Positions 9,022-18,273 of a DNA stretch of 64,000 nucleotides are shown piece by piece. The stretch covers positions 1,890,501-1,954,500 of the forward strand of contig NZ_CP016539.2 in the NCBI RefSeq assembly GCF_001687605.2, in the 5' to 3' direction. The notes under the pieces were generated by a model. It was not told where the DNA came from. It did not search any database and was given only the letters and a program-made list of their open reading frames with translations. This DNA comes from Planococcus plakortidis. Its GTDB lineage: Bacteria; Bacillota; Bacilli; Bacillales_A; Planococcaceae. The number at the start of each line of letters is the position of its first letter. Within the stretch, counting starts at the first letter, position 1. The position numbers and the translations under genes were made by a program.

Positions 9022-10552
9022 GGTGCTTCCCGCCTTTCTTGTCTTTTTCCGCATGTCCTGCCATAAGAAGACCCAGTTCTTGTTCAGTCGTTTCTTCAGG
9101 AATGACGACATCGACGATTTCGCCGTCATGGATCACGGCAATCCGGTCGGAAACGTTCATGACTTCATCCAATTCAAACGAAATCAACAAGACCGCCTTG
9201 CCGTTGTCCCGCTGTTCGATCAAACGGCTATGGATGAATTCGATTGCCCCGACATCCAAGCCTCGCGTCGGAAGCGCGGCTATGAGCAGATCAGGGTTGC
9301 GGTCGACTTCCCGCCCGATGATCGCTTTTTGCTGGTTGCCCCCTGATAACGCCCTGGCAGGTTCATGCGGCCCTTGCGTACGGACATCAAAATCTTTGAT
9401 GATTTGCTGGGCTTTTTCCGTAATCTTGTTATAGTCCATAATCCCTGACTTGGAGATCGGCGCTTTGTAATAGGTTTGCAGCGCAATATTATGCCCAATC
9501 GGGAAATCGAGCACCAAGCCGTGCTTATGGCGGTCTTGCGGGATATGGCCAATGCCGGCTTCCGTCACTTTCCTCGGTTTCATGCCTGTGACATTCTTGC
9601 CATGTATCAATATCTCCCCGCTTTTGACTTTGCGCAGTCCAGTGATCGCCTCGATCAGCTCCGATTGGCCGTTGCCGTCAATACCCGCAATCCCGACAAT
9701 TTCGCCTTTGCGGACGGTCAAGTTCAAGTTTTTCACCTTCGCTACGCCCCGGTAATCTTCGACAACGAGATCTTTGACGGTCAAGGTCTCCTCTGACGGA
9801 AATGCCGGCCCTTTTTCGGTCTTGAACGTAACTTGGCGCCCGACCATCAAGGCTGCCAATTCATTCGGGTTCGTTTCTGCCGTGGTCACGGTGCCGATCC
9901 CTTGGCCTTTGCGGATGACCGTGACACGATCTGAAACGTCCATGATCTCTTTCAATTTGTGTGTGATGAGGATGATCGATTTGCCTTCAGCGATCAAACG
10001 TTTCATGATCTGGATCAGTTCCGTGATTTCCTGGGGCGTGAGCGACGCAGTCGGCTCATCGAATATCAGGATTTCAGCACCGCGATAAAGCGTTTTCAAA
10101 ATTTCCACACGCTGTTGCATGCCGACCGAGATATCCTCGATAATGGCGTACGGGTCGACATTCAAGCCATATTGCTCAGATAACTTCGCCACTTTTTGCG
10201 CGGCATCTTTCTTATTCGTCACGCCCATCTTTGTCGGCTCGCTGCCGAGAATGATGTTTTCGGTTACGCTGAAATTCTCGACCAGCATAAAGTGTTGGTG
10301 CACCATGCCGATCCCGAGATCGTTCGCTACGTTCGGGTTGGAAATATCGACTTTCTTGCCCCTGACGCGGATTTCGCCGCCTTCTGGTTGATACAAGCCA
10401 AACAAGACGTTCATCAAGGTGGATTTCCCTGCCCCGTTCTCACCTAGCAGTGCATGAATCTCCCCTTTTTCGAGTTGCAGCGTGATATTGTCGTTAGCGA
10501 CAAAATTCCCGAACTCTTTTCGGATATTCAGCATTTCAATAACATATTCCAC
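9011..10552 (-). CDS. nupO: Nucleoside ABC transporter ATP-binding protein (double ATPase, NupO/YufO type)
   Basis: A 513-residue fused double ATPase. The first half has a full Walker A (GENGAGKST) and Walker B with DEPTASLTP. The second half has the degenerate loop IDGNGQSELIEAITG and signature LSGGNQQKAIIGRE, typical of sugar/nucleoside importers. The start is GTG at 10552, with GAGGGAG nine bases upstream; an in-frame GTG three codons earlier abuts that site and is less likely. The gene is preceded by a hairpin terminator after the binding-protein gene, so it is probably made at a lower level than the lipoprotein. Confidence 0.94.
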   Translation of the reverse strand: MEYVIEMLNIRKEFGNFVANDNITLQLEKGEIHALLGENGAGKSTLMNVLFGLYQPEGGEIRVRGKKVDISNPNVANDLGIGMVHQHFMLVENFSVTENIILGSEPTKMGVTNKKDAAQKVAKLSEQYGLNVDPYAIIEDISVGMQQRVEILKTLYRGAEILIFDEPTASLTPQEITELIQIMKRLIAEGKSIILITHKLKEIMDVSDRVTVIRKGQGIGTVTTAETNPNELAALMVGRQVTFKTEKGPAFPSEETLTVKDLVVEDYRGVAKVKNLNLTVRKGEIVGIAGIDGNGQSELIEAITGLRKVKSGEILIHGKNVTGMKPRKVTEAGIGHIPQDRHKHGLVLDFPIGHNIALQTYYKAPISKSGIMDYNKITEKAQQIIKDFDVRTQGPHEPARALSGGNQQKAIIGREVDRNPDLLIAALPTRGLDVGAIEFIHSRLIEQRDNGKAVLLISFELDEVMNVSDRIAVIHDGEIVDVVIPEETTEQELGLLMAGHAEKDKKGGKHRVE

Positions 10553-10597
10553 GGTTTTCACTCCCTCGGAGACTGGTTGTTTCTTGATTTAATGAAT

Positions 10598-10635
10598 TAA
10601 TACATGAAAGGCTTCTTTTGGCAGAAACCTTTCAT
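10598..10635 (-). other. Imperfect inverted repeat in the nupO 5' region
   Basis: GAAAGGTTTCT and AGAAGCCTTTC can pair on the minus strand around a short loop. It lies between the nupN terminator and the nupO start and lacks a following T run. It could protect or slow the transcript that escapes termination. No known RNA family is recognised. Confidence 0.4.
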
Positions 10636-10667
10636 CTATTAATCTTTCGAAAAATAGACGAAAAAAA

Positions 10668-10699
10668 ATCATAAAGACCGGATACCCGGTCTTTATGAT
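10668..10699 (-). terminator. Intra-operon terminator between binding protein and ATPase genes
   Basis: A fourteen-base stem ATCATAAAGACCGG / CCGGTCTTTATGAT is followed on the minus strand by eight T residues. It lies directly after the lipoprotein gene and before nupO, with no clear new promoter downstream. Confidence 0.92.
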
Positions 10700-10718
10700 G
10701 ACCGTATTTGACTACAGT

Positions 10719-11798
10719 TTATTCGGAAAGCGTTTCAGGAACTTCGATCTCGCCGGAAACCACTTTCTCTTTGTATTCTTCGATCTGGCTCATGACATCT
10801 TCTGGAATCGCTCCGCGTGAATCCGCAAGGCCTACCCCTTCGTCAGACAAACCGTAAGTGACCGTTTCCCCACCTGGGAATTCGCCGTTCATCGCTTGTT
10901 CTGAGATATTCATAACCGCAGTATCTACGCGTTTCAAGACTGAAGTCAAAGTTACGTTTTGATCGCCAGCTTGTCCTTCTTCGTATTGGTCAGCATCAAC
11001 GCCGATAACCCATACTTTTTCATCAGGGTTAGCTTCGATGCGCTCTTTTGCTTCTGTGAACACGCCGTTACCCGTTCCGCCTGCCGCGTGGAAGATGATG
11101 TCCGCTCCAGCACTGTACATGCGGTTTGCAGTCGTTTTACCCAATTCCGCTTTATCAAAAGCACCTGTGTATTGAACATCGACTTCGATTGAATCATCAA
11201 CAGCTTTTACCCCTTCAAGGAATCCGGCTTCAAAACGCTCGATAACCGGGATTTCCATGCCGCCGACAAAACCGATCTTGTCGGTTTCAGTCATAAGTGC
11301 TGCAGCAACGCCTGCAAGGAATGCGCCTTCTTGCTCTTTAAACATGACGCTTGCCACGTTTGGTGCATCCACTACTGCATCGATGATAGCGATTTGTGCA
11401 TCCGGCTGCTGCTCAGCGATTTCCTTAACAGCACCTTCCATCAAGAAACCGATACCGAAGACGACATCGAAGTCACGGCGGATCAAGTTGTTCAAGTTGG
11501 TGTTATAGTCGGCATCAGAAGCGGATTGGAGGTAATCATACCCGCCGTCTCCTTTTTCAAGGCCGTTTTCTTCACCGAACTGCTGGATCCCTTCCCAAGC
11601 TGATTGGTTGAAGGATTTGTCATCGACGCCGCCGACATCCGTAACCATCGCTACCGAGAAATCACTTGCTTCTTCAGTGCCTTCTCCGCCTTCAGCAGAG
11701 TCGCCGCCGTTCGAAGTATCTTCTTCGCTTCCACATGCTGCAAGTACTCCAGCAGCCAGCATTAATGATAAACCTACGCCAAATTTACGTTTAATCAA
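10719..11798 (-). CDS. nupN: BMP-family substrate-binding lipoprotein of the nucleoside transporter
   Basis: A 359-residue exported lipoprotein. A basic N-terminus and hydrophobic core end in the lipobox VLAAC with Cys22, followed by a flexible acidic/Gly/Ser stretch. The mature part is the Bmp/PnrA (Med) periplasmic-binding fold, beginning FSVAMVTDVGGVDDKSFNQ and containing GADIIFHAAGGTGNGVF. PnrA-like proteins bind purine nucleosides. The start codon is TTG at 11798 with GGGG upstream. It is the first transporter gene after the ymfC regulator and is followed by a strong intra-operon terminator. Confidence 0.94.
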   Translation of the reverse strand: MIKRKFGVGLSLMLAAGVLAACGSEEDTSNGGDSAEGGEGTEEASDFSVAMVTDVGGVDDKSFNQSAWEGIQQFGEENGLEKGDGGYDYLQSASDADYNTNLNNLIRRDFDVVFGIGFLMEGAVKEIAEQQPDAQIAIIDAVVDAPNVASVMFKEQEGAFLAGVAAALMTETDKIGFVGGMEIPVIERFEAGFLEGVKAVDDSIEVDVQYTGAFDKAELGKTTANRMYSAGADIIFHAAGGTGNGVFTEAKERIEANPDEKVWVIGVDADQYEEGQAGDQNVTLTSVLKRVDTAVMNISEQAMNGEFPGGETVTYGLSDEGVGLADSRGAIPEDVMSQIEEYKEKVVSGEIEVPETLSE

Positions 11799-11834
11799 TG
11801 TAATAACCCCAAGGTTTTTTTGATAATAGCAGGA

Positions 11835-11843
11835 ATCAGATGT
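11835..11843. promoter_or_regulatory. Possible second binding half-site for the YmfC regulator
   Basis: ATCAGATGT occurs here, immediately after the ymfC stop and about 40 bases before nupN. The same nine bases begin the minus-strand reading of the palindrome upstream of ymfC (12596-12609). A TATTAT box follows on the minus strand, so a nupN promoter with an overlapping operator is possible. Confidence 0.35.
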
Positions 11844-12572
11844 TTACAGACGTTTACGAACTACATGAAAGCGGAATTTATCAGCCCGGAAGTAGTTCTT
11901 TGAATACAGCACTAAGCGATCGTTCTCATCGTAATGGTGCTGTTTTAATACCAGTAATGCAGTTTCCGGATCGCATTCAAGAATCGGCGAGGCTTCCTCG
12001 TGGTAACCAGTCGGGTCGATAAAAGTGACGGCATACGAGATGCGGATATCGCCGGATTCTTCAAGCGCCGAAAAAATGGAGCTTTCTTTGCGCCCGAGAA
12101 AGCCTTCAGGCAGATAAACAGAAGGCACTTTGTCGATACAATAGACGACAGGTTCCCCATTTGCCGTTCGGACGCGTTCGATTGTAATGACAGTATCTTC
12201 CGGATTGCAATGAAAGCGGTTAACATCTTCCTCAGAACAAATGGACTCTGAAGTGCTCAAATAGACCACTCCAGGTTCCATTCCCGCCTGCCGGATCATA
12301 TCGGATACGCTTGTCAATTCCTCGATGCCCGATGAAAAAACCGGTTTCGAATTGACAAACGTCCCGACACCGTGGCGCCTGACGATTACATTATCTTCTT
12401 CCAGCAGCCGCAGCGCCTCGCGGAGAGTCGCGCGGCTCACTCCAAGGGATTTCGAAAGTTCGAACTCGGATGGCAATTTCTCTTTCTCTTTGTAGACACC
12501 CGAAGCGATATCCTGCTTCATTCGATCGATCACTTGGAGATACAATGCACGGTGATCCGATTTGATTGTCAT
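11844..12572 (-). CDS. ymfC: GntR/HutC-family transcriptional regulator (YmfC type)
   Basis: A 242-residue repressor-type regulator. Residues ~5-70 are a GntR winged helix ([20 protein letters not shown], then [12 protein letters not shown]). Residues ~85-240 are a UTRA ligand-binding domain ending [13 protein letters not shown]. The start at 12572 follows GGTGGTGAAT. It lies 45 bases upstream of nupN on the same strand, so it is probably the local regulator of the nucleoside transporter and of itself. The effector may be a nucleoside or nucleotide, but nothing in the sequence proves this. Confidence 0.92.
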   Translation of the reverse strand: MTIKSDHRALYLQVIDRMKQDIASGVYKEKEKLPSEFELSKSLGVSRATLREALRLLEEDNVIVRRHGVGTFVNSKPVFSSGIEELTSVSDMIRQAGMEPGVVYLSTSESICSEEDVNRFHCNPEDTVITIERVRTANGEPVVYCIDKVPSVYLPEGFLGRKESSIFSALEESGDIRISYAVTFIDPTGYHEEASPILECDPETALLVLKQHHYDENDRLVLYSKNYFRADKFRFHVVRKRL

Positions 12573-12595
12573 ACGATTCACCACCCATGACAGAG

Positions 12596-12609
12596 ATCAG
12601 ACATCTGAT
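12596..12609. promoter_or_regulatory. Palindromic candidate operator of YmfC
   Basis: The minus strand reads ATCAGA-TG-TCTGAT, a perfect inverted repeat with six-base arms, located between the ymfC -10 box and its start codon. Another ATCAGA half-site occurs at 12627-12632 beside the expected transcription start. Position and symmetry suit a GntR-type repressor acting on its own gene. Confidence 0.55.
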
Positions 12610-12635
12610 GTAAAACATTCCTACTAATCAGAAAT

Positions 12636-12664
12636 ACTATACCATTTAATAGAAGTGAAATAAA
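12636..12664 (-). promoter_or_regulatory. Probable promoter of ymfC and the transporter genes
   Basis: A good -10 box TATAGT lies at 12636-12641. The -35 region at the right spacing is only TTTATT (12659-12664), which suggests a weak or activator-assisted promoter. A perfect inverted repeat AATTC-GCA-GAATT lies just upstream at 12678-12690. Confidence 0.5.
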
Positions 12665-12748
12665 TAGCAATTTGTCGAATTCTGCGAATTTTCCTTAACG
12701 CGCTTGCTCAAATACTAAACATTTTGTCACAAAACGGCTATTGACCGA

Positions 12749-15166
12749 TCAATATTCTTCCTGCTTAGGAACCAGGACTTGCCGCGGTTTACTGCCTTCA
12801 TACGGCCCGACCACCCCGTGCTGCTCCATTTGGTCTATGATGCGGGCAGCGCGCGAATAACCGACACGGAACCTGCGCTGCAGCATCGAGACGGATGCTG
12901 TCTGCATTTCCGTCACCAATTGCACTGCTTCATCGTAAAGTTCGTCCGTTTCCTGGTCGATGCTTACTTCCTCGACATCCGACGGGATCATGTCTTCCTG
13001 GTATTGCGCTTTTTGTTGTTCGATCGAAAAGTCCACGATTTTCTCCACTTCGGTATCCGATAGGAACGCCCCTTGTACACGCACCGGTTTTGACTGGCCT
13101 GCCCCGAGGAACAGCATGTCTCCGCGGCCCAACAGTTTTTCAGCACCACCCATATCAAGGATGGTCCGTGAATCGATGGCGGATGATACAGCAAACGCGA
13201 TGCGCGATGGGATATTTGCCTTGATCACGCCAGTGATGACGTTAACGCTCGGCCGCTGGGTGGCGATGATCAGATGAATACCCGCTGCACGCGCCATTTG
13301 CGCTAAGCGGGTGATGGCATCTTCCACCTCATTCGATGCGACCATCATCAGGTCCGCCAACTCATCGACGATGACGACGATAAATGGCAGTTTCGGATGC
13401 TTTTCATCGTTCTCGGCGTTGAAGGTGTCGACGTAATCGTTATAGCCTTCGATATTGCGTGTGCCGGTATGGGAAAACAGCTCATAGCGCCGTTCCATTT
13501 CCGACACGATTTTCTTTAAGGCTTGCGCCGCCTTGCGCGGATCGGTCACGACCGGCGCAAGCAGATGGGGGATGCCGTTATAGACATTCAGTTCGACCAT
13601 TTTCGGGTCGATCATCATCATCTTCACTTCGTGCGGCTTGGCGCGCATGATGATACTCGTGATGATGCCGTTGATGCATACCGATTTCCCGCTGCCTGTC
13701 GATCCTGCCACAAGGAGGTGGGGCATCTTGTTCAGTTCGGTCATGACTGCCTGCCCTGTGACATCGCGTCCCAGGCCGAACAGCAATTTGGAATCGGGTT
13801 TATTGTTTTCTTCCGATTCCAGTACTTCCCTTAGGCTCACGACTGCCACTTCCGTATTCGGCACTTCTATGCCAATCGCCGATTTCCCGGGGATCGGTGC
13901 TTCGATGCGGATATCGCGGGCGGCAAGCGCCAACGCCAAGTCGTCGTGCAGGCTGACGATTTTGCTGACCTTCACGCCGACATCGGGCAGCACTTCGTAT
14001 TTCGTGACGGCTGGCCCCAGGTGGACTTGTGTCACTTTCGCGCGGACGCCAAAGCTTTGGAAAGTTTTTTCAAGTTTCTTGGCATTTTTCTGGATGCCCG
14101 AATACTCGCCGCTTTGGTCGCTATGCGGCGGCAATGTCAACAGGTCCATCGGCGGCAACGCATAATCTTCATTTTCCGCTTCCTCTTTCATCGACATGAC
14201 CGGCTCTTTCAAGATTTCCCCTGTTTCCGGATCGACATGCCTGATTTCATCAGCTGTTTCGGCTTTTGGCTGTTCCTCTATCGCGTCCTGGCGCTTCGGC
14301 TTGACCTTTTCCGTGAATGCCGAGATGATCGGCTCTTTATCCGATTCTTCTTCCGGTTCCCGCTCGGTCTCCTGATCAAAGACCAGCGTGGTCTCTGTTT
14401 CCTCCTCCAGGGCATCGTCATAAGCCAATTGCTCATTCATTTCCAATACCTTTTCAGGCGCATTTTTTCTGCGCGGCTGTTTTTTCACCGGTTTGCGTTC
14501 CGGTTTGAAACGTTCTGCGAGAGACCGCATCGCTTCGCCGGCTGCCGGCAAGCGCTCTGCAATCACTGGCGCTGCCGCTTTGCCGGTCAGGATGATGGCG
14601 CCGATCGATAATAAGATGACAGCAATGACCCATGTGCCGGCTGTCGCGAACAACACATGAAGCAGCGCATACAATAAGGCGCCGAAAAAACCGCCCCCGG
14701 CCGCTTCGTAATTGCCCCAGATCGTGCCGGACATTTGTGTCATTTTCGATGTTTCCGATATGACATTTGCGGAAGTGATCGGCAAGATCGAACCGGCTGC
14801 CCAGATCAAGTGGCTGATCAATAATGCGCCAGCAAACAGGAACAGCGAGCCGACCGCAATTTTCGCGCGGATTTTCGGCAGCCCACGCTTGACCATGATG
14901 TGGAGAGCGGCTGCAATCAATGCCAGTGGCGCGAGAAAGGCCAGATAGCCGATCAGGTATTCAGCGATATTATTGAACATGCGGCCGATCAATCCGAGCC
15001 GGAAGACCATCAAGATCGCAATGCCGATCATGATGAGCCCTGTCACTTCATAAGCGATCATCGGCACCGGCTGCCGCTTCTTCGCCTTCGCTCTCGGTTT
15101 CGGTTTAGTGCGCGGCTTGGTGCGCGGCTTGGTAGTACTTTTTTTGTTCGTGCGGCTTGGCGCCAT
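12749..15166 (-). CDS. ftsK: DNA translocase FtsK/SpoIIIE
   Basis: An 805-residue septal DNA pump. A very basic N-terminus with repeated KPRTKPRTK units is followed by four or so membrane spans (residues ~30-180) and an acidic linker. The motor domain has Walker A GSTGSGKS near residue 488 and Walker [13 protein letters not shown]. The C-terminal gamma winged helix ([19 protein letters not shown]) recognises polar DNA motifs. I use the ATG at 15166 because AGAGGGAAT precedes it; the open frame extends 60 codons upstream into rnjB with no ribosome site. In a non-sporulating host it would act in chromosome segregation at division. Confidence 0.95.
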   Translation of the reverse strand: MAPSRTNKKSTTKPRTKPRTKPKPRAKAKKRQPVPMIAYEVTGLIMIGIAILMVFRLGLIGRMFNNIAEYLIGYLAFLAPLALIAAALHIMVKRGLPKIRAKIAVGSLFLFAGALLISHLIWAAGSILPITSANVISETSKMTQMSGTIWGNYEAAGGGFFGALLYALLHVLFATAGTWVIAVILLSIGAIILTGKAAAPVIAERLPAAGEAMRSLAERFKPERKPVKKQPRRKNAPEKVLEMNEQLAYDDALEEETETTLVFDQETEREPEEESDKEPIISAFTEKVKPKRQDAIEEQPKAETADEIRHVDPETGEILKEPVMSMKEEAENEDYALPPMDLLTLPPHSDQSGEYSGIQKNAKKLEKTFQSFGVRAKVTQVHLGPAVTKYEVLPDVGVKVSKIVSLHDDLALALAARDIRIEAPIPGKSAIGIEVPNTEVAVVSLREVLESEENNKPDSKLLFGLGRDVTGQAVMTELNKMPHLLVAGSTGSGKSVCINGIITSIIMRAKPHEVKMMMIDPKMVELNVYNGIPHLLAPVVTDPRKAAQALKKIVSEMERRYELFSHTGTRNIEGYNDYVDTFNAENDEKHPKLPFIVVIVDELADLMMVASNEVEDAITRLAQMARAAGIHLIIATQRPSVNVITGVIKANIPSRIAFAVSSAIDSRTILDMGGAEKLLGRGDMLFLGAGQSKPVRVQGAFLSDTEVEKIVDFSIEQQKAQYQEDMIPSDVEEVSIDQETDELYDEAVQLVTEMQTASVSMLQRRFRVGYSRAARIIDQMEQHGVVGPYEGSKPRQVLVPKQEEY

Positions 15167-15193
15167 GGGATTCCCTCTTTTCTTACGTAATGA

Positions 15194-15233
15194 AAAAGGA
15201 TTCCTGCCGATAAAATCGGTATGGAATCCCTTT
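15194..15233 (-). terminator. Terminator after rnjB
   Basis: A long branched stem (AAAGGGATTCC with GGAATCCTTT, inner CCGAT/ATCGG) is followed by TTTTTC on the minus strand, between rnjB and ftsK. Confidence 0.85.
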
Positions 15234-15243
15234 ACTTGTATTT

Positions 15244-16911
15244 TTAGTATTCCATGATGATCGGGATGATCATCGGACGCCGCTTCGTCTGCTGATACAG
15301 GTACGAATTGAGCGTGTCGCGGATTTCCTGTTTGATGTTGTTCCATTCGAACGCGTCGCGCGTCACATATTTATCGACGATCTTACGCACCAATTGGCTC
15401 GACTCATCAAGCAATTGCTCCGATTCACGGACATAGACAAAGCCTCTTGATATGATCTCAGGTCCTGAAGCGATGCGCTTCTCCTTGCGGTTCAAGGTGA
15501 CGACGATGATAAAGATGCCATCCTGGGACAAAAGCTTGCGGTCGCGGAGGACGATATTGCCGACATCCCCGATACCGATGCCATCGATCAATACATTGCC
15601 TGTCGTAACGCGGCCGCTCATGCGGACTTTTTCTTTCCGGTATTCGACGATATCGCCTTTATCGGCGATGAAGATATCCGATTTCGCGATGCCGACTTGC
15701 TGCGCCAATTTCGAATGGGCGATGAGCATTTTGTATTCCCCTTGGATCGGGATGAAATACTTCGGCTTCATCAAGTTCAGCATCATTTTCAAGTCTTCCT
15801 GGCTGCCGTGGCCGGAAACGTGGACTTTCTTATTGGACGTCAATACTTTCGCCCCGGCTTTCGCCAATTTATTCATTGTCTGGAACATCGGCACTTCCAT
15901 GCCCGGCGAAGGCGTGAAGGTAATCAATACCGTGTCCGTCTCATTGATGCGCACATCCTTGTGCTGGCGTCTGACCATCTTGTCGAGCGCTTCAAGCGGT
16001 TCGCCCTGGTTGCCGGTCACGATGATGACGACTTCATCATCGTTGTATTTTTCGGCATCCTTCATGGAGATGACCGTGTCTTCGTCCACCTTGAGGTAGC
16101 CTAGCCGCAAGCCGACTTCGTAGCTCTTCTCCAGGCTTTTGCCGATGACGGCTACTTTCTTGCCTGTCTGATGTGCAATATCGAACACTTGCTGGATACG
16201 GATGAAGTTGGATGAATAAAGCGAGACGAGAATGCGCCCCGGGGCCTGGTGGAATGCCGTCAGGATATGGTCAGCGATAACCGTTTCGGACGTTGTGTAA
16301 CCCGGGCGTTCAGCTTCGGTGGAATCCGACAGCAGCATCAAGACGCCGTCTTCGCCGAGCTTCGCCATTTTGGCGTAATCCGGGCGGTAGCTTCCTTGCA
16401 TCGACTGGTCGAATTTGAATTCACCGGTATGGACGATGGCGCCTTCCGATGTATGGAAGACGATCCCGAGTGCATCCGGAATGCTGTGTGTCGTATGGAA
16501 AAAGGTGACGTGTGTTTTATCGAAATTCATGCGGCTCTTGTTCGTGACTTCAAAGAATTTGTAATGCTTGAGCGAGCCGAGCTCTTTCACGTGTTCTTTT
16601 GCAAGCGCGATGGTCAGCTTCGAACCGTAGACCGGCGCTTGGACTTTCTTCAATAGGTAAGCGATCGACCCGATTGCATCCTCATGCCCGTGCGTCAGGA
16701 AGATCCCTTTGACCCGGTCTTTATTTTCTTCGAGATAGGTAACGTCCGGAATGACGATATCGACGCCAAGCATCTCATCTTCCGGGAACATCAATCCGCT
16801 GTCGACGACGAACAGGTCCTCGTCGATATCGATGACGTACATCGCTTTACCGATCTCTCCTACTCCGCCAAGCGGAATGACTCTTATGACTTCATTTTTA
16901 ATTTTACTCAA
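15244..16911 (-). CDS. rnjB: Ribonuclease J2-type metallo-beta-lactamase/beta-CASP protein
   Basis: A 555-residue protein with full RNase J architecture: beta-lactamase halves, beta-CASP insert and C-terminal domain ending [10 protein letters not shown]. The metal motif reads HGHEDA (H74, H76, D78, A79) instead of HxHxDH, so one metal-binding histidine is replaced. B. subtilis J2 also has a degenerate motif, which supports J2 rather than J1. J2 partners J1 in 5'-directed and endonucleolytic RNA decay. The start is TTG at 16911 with a perfect AGGAGG. In B. subtilis dapG and dapA lie between asd and this gene; here only a gap does. Confidence 0.92.
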   Translation of the reverse strand: MSKIKNEVIRVIPLGGVGEIGKAMYVIDIDEDLFVVDSGLMFPEDEMLGVDIVIPDVTYLEENKDRVKGIFLTHGHEDAIGSIAYLLKKVQAPVYGSKLTIALAKEHVKELGSLKHYKFFEVTNKSRMNFDKTHVTFFHTTHSIPDALGIVFHTSEGAIVHTGEFKFDQSMQGSYRPDYAKMAKLGEDGVLMLLSDSTEAERPGYTTSETVIADHILTAFHQAPGRILVSLYSSNFIRIQQVFDIAHQTGKKVAVIGKSLEKSYEVGLRLGYLKVDEDTVISMKDAEKYNDDEVVIIVTGNQGEPLEALDKMVRRQHKDVRINETDTVLITFTPSPGMEVPMFQTMNKLAKAGAKVLTSNKKVHVSGHGSQEDLKMMLNLMKPKYFIPIQGEYKMLIAHSKLAQQVGIAKSDIFIADKGDIVEYRKEKVRMSGRVTTGNVLIDGIGIGDVGNIVLRDRKLLSQDGIFIIVVTLNRKEKRIASGPEIISRGFVYVRESEQLLDESSQLVRKIVDKYVTRDAFEWNNIKQEIRDTLNSYLYQQTKRRPMIIPIIMEY

Positions 16912-17057
16912 TTGATTTCCTCCTAAAAATATTTCACCCGTACAGATCCATAGACTTCATTATACGGTAATCACCGGTAACAGTCCAAATAAAAAAACAA
17001 CCACTGCCATTTGCCTAGTGTGCCTGCCGTAAAAACATCCGTTCATGAAATAGAAAA

Positions 17058-17106
17058 GCCATCCGCATGCACGAGGAAGAACGGCTTCCAAGCAGCACCG
17101 GATGGC
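17058..17106 (-). terminator. Probable terminator after asd
   Basis: GCCATCCG and CGGATGGC pair around an inner GGAAG/CTTCC hairpin, followed on the minus strand by TTTTCTATTT. The remaining gap 16912-17057 has a T-rich stretch but no gene that I can support. Confidence 0.6.
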
Positions 17107-17156
17107 GATAGATTCAAACATCAGCCGATTATTCACGGCCACATGACGTTAACGGC

Positions 17157-18191
17157 TCACAGCAATTGTTCCTCGATAAGTGCTTCAGCAATTTGAACCG
17201 AGTTCAATGCCGCACCTTTGATCAAATTATCGGAGACGATCCACAAATGATAGCCATTCGGGTTGTCAAGGTCTTTGCGGATGCGGCCGACGAACACCTC
17301 ATCTTTCCCGGCTGCCATCAATGGCATCGGGTATTCCTGATTGGCGGGATTGTCTTGCAATACGACGCCTGGCGCGCCGCCCAGTGCATCTCTCACCTGT
17401 TCGACAGACGGCGTGTCATCCAATTCCACATAGACGGATTCGGAGTGGCCTGTCACGACCGGCAAGCGCACACAAGTCGCCGCGACCGCCAAGTCTTGGT
17501 CGCTCATGATTTTCTTCGTTTCGTTGATCATTTTCATTTCTTCGAGCGTATAGCCGTTCTCCGCGAACTGGTCGATCTGCGGCACGGCGTTAAAGGCGAT
17601 CGGGTAATGGCGATCGGATGACTTCACGGGCAAGACGTTCGCTTCGGCAGTTGCTGCGTTATCGAAATCCGCTGACTGTTCTTTCAATTCATTGATCGCA
17701 TCAATTCCGGCGCCCGACACTGCCTGGTAAGTGGACACGATGATTTTCTGCAAGCCGAACTGTTCTTTTAGCGGCTGCAATGCGCACACCATTTGGATCG
17801 TCGAGCAATTGGGGTTGGCAATGATGCCCGTATGGCCTTTTAGCGCCGATTTATTCACTTCAGGGACGACGAGCGGCACGTCCTTATCCATGCGGAATGC
17901 ACTCGTATTGTCGACCACGACTGCGCCGCGTTTCACGGCTTCAGGGGCAAACTTCTCTGAGATGCTGCCGCCTGCGCTGAACAAGGCGATATCGACGCCC
18001 TCGAAAGATTCTGGCACCGCTTCTTCCACTGTATGGGATTGTCCGTTGAATTCGATTTGCTTGCCGGCAGAGCGTGCGGAAGATAGGAACTTGATGTCCC
18101 CCACAGGGAAATTGCGCTTCTCCAGCTGTTCTTTCATTTGCTGGCCAACGGCGCCGGTTGCGCCCATGATCGCTACATTATACGTTTTCAC
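17157..18191 (-). CDS. asd: Aspartate-semialdehyde dehydrogenase
   Basis: A 344-residue NADPH-dependent enzyme of the aspartate pathway that makes aspartate semialdehyde for lysine, diaminopimelate, threonine and methionine. It has the Rossmann loop GATGAVGQ at residues 10-17, the catalytic cysteine in NPNCSTIQM near residue 126, and the substrate-binding histidine in VVTGHSESVYVE. The start is GTG at 18191 with GGAGAGAG upstream. The usual downstream dapG and dapA genes are absent, and the gene appears to be a single unit with its own terminator. Confidence 0.95.
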   Translation of the reverse strand: MKTYNVAIMGATGAVGQQMKEQLEKRNFPVGDIKFLSSARSAGKQIEFNGQSHTVEEAVPESFEGVDIALFSAGGSISEKFAPEAVKRGAVVVDNTSAFRMDKDVPLVVPEVNKSALKGHTGIIANPNCSTIQMVCALQPLKEQFGLQKIIVSTYQAVSGAGIDAINELKEQSADFDNAATAEANVLPVKSSDRHYPIAFNAVPQIDQFAENGYTLEEMKMINETKKIMSDQDLAVAATCVRLPVVTGHSESVYVELDDTPSVEQVRDALGGAPGVVLQDNPANQEYPMPLMAAGKDEVFVGRIRKDLDNPNGYHLWIVSDNLIKGAALNSVQIAEALIEEQLL

Positions 18192-18248
18192 TCGACTCTC
18201 TCCTTCTTGGCTGATTTGCGTTATTGTAACATAATTTATCGCATCAGC

Positions 18249-18263
18249 GCGACAAATTGTCGC
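18249..18263. promoter_or_regulatory. Short palindrome upstream of asd
   Basis: GCGACAA-A-TTGTCGC has perfect seven-base arms and lies between the mlpA stop and the asd -10-like TACAAT. It may be an operator or the stem of a weak mlpA terminator; no T run follows it. Confidence 0.4.
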
Positions 18264-18273
18264 AATTCATTTT

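Noticed and set aside
12723..12735. TTTTGT-G-ACAAAA palindrome after ftsK
   Set aside because: It could be a weak ftsK terminator, but no T run follows, and it is too far from the ymfC promoter to assign as an operator.
13946..14611. A 221-codon plus-strand open frame
   Set aside because: It is antisense to ftsK and shows the same shadow composition.
18192..18273. Lysine riboswitch before asd
   Set aside because: The gap of about 80 bases is too short and has none of the conserved core.
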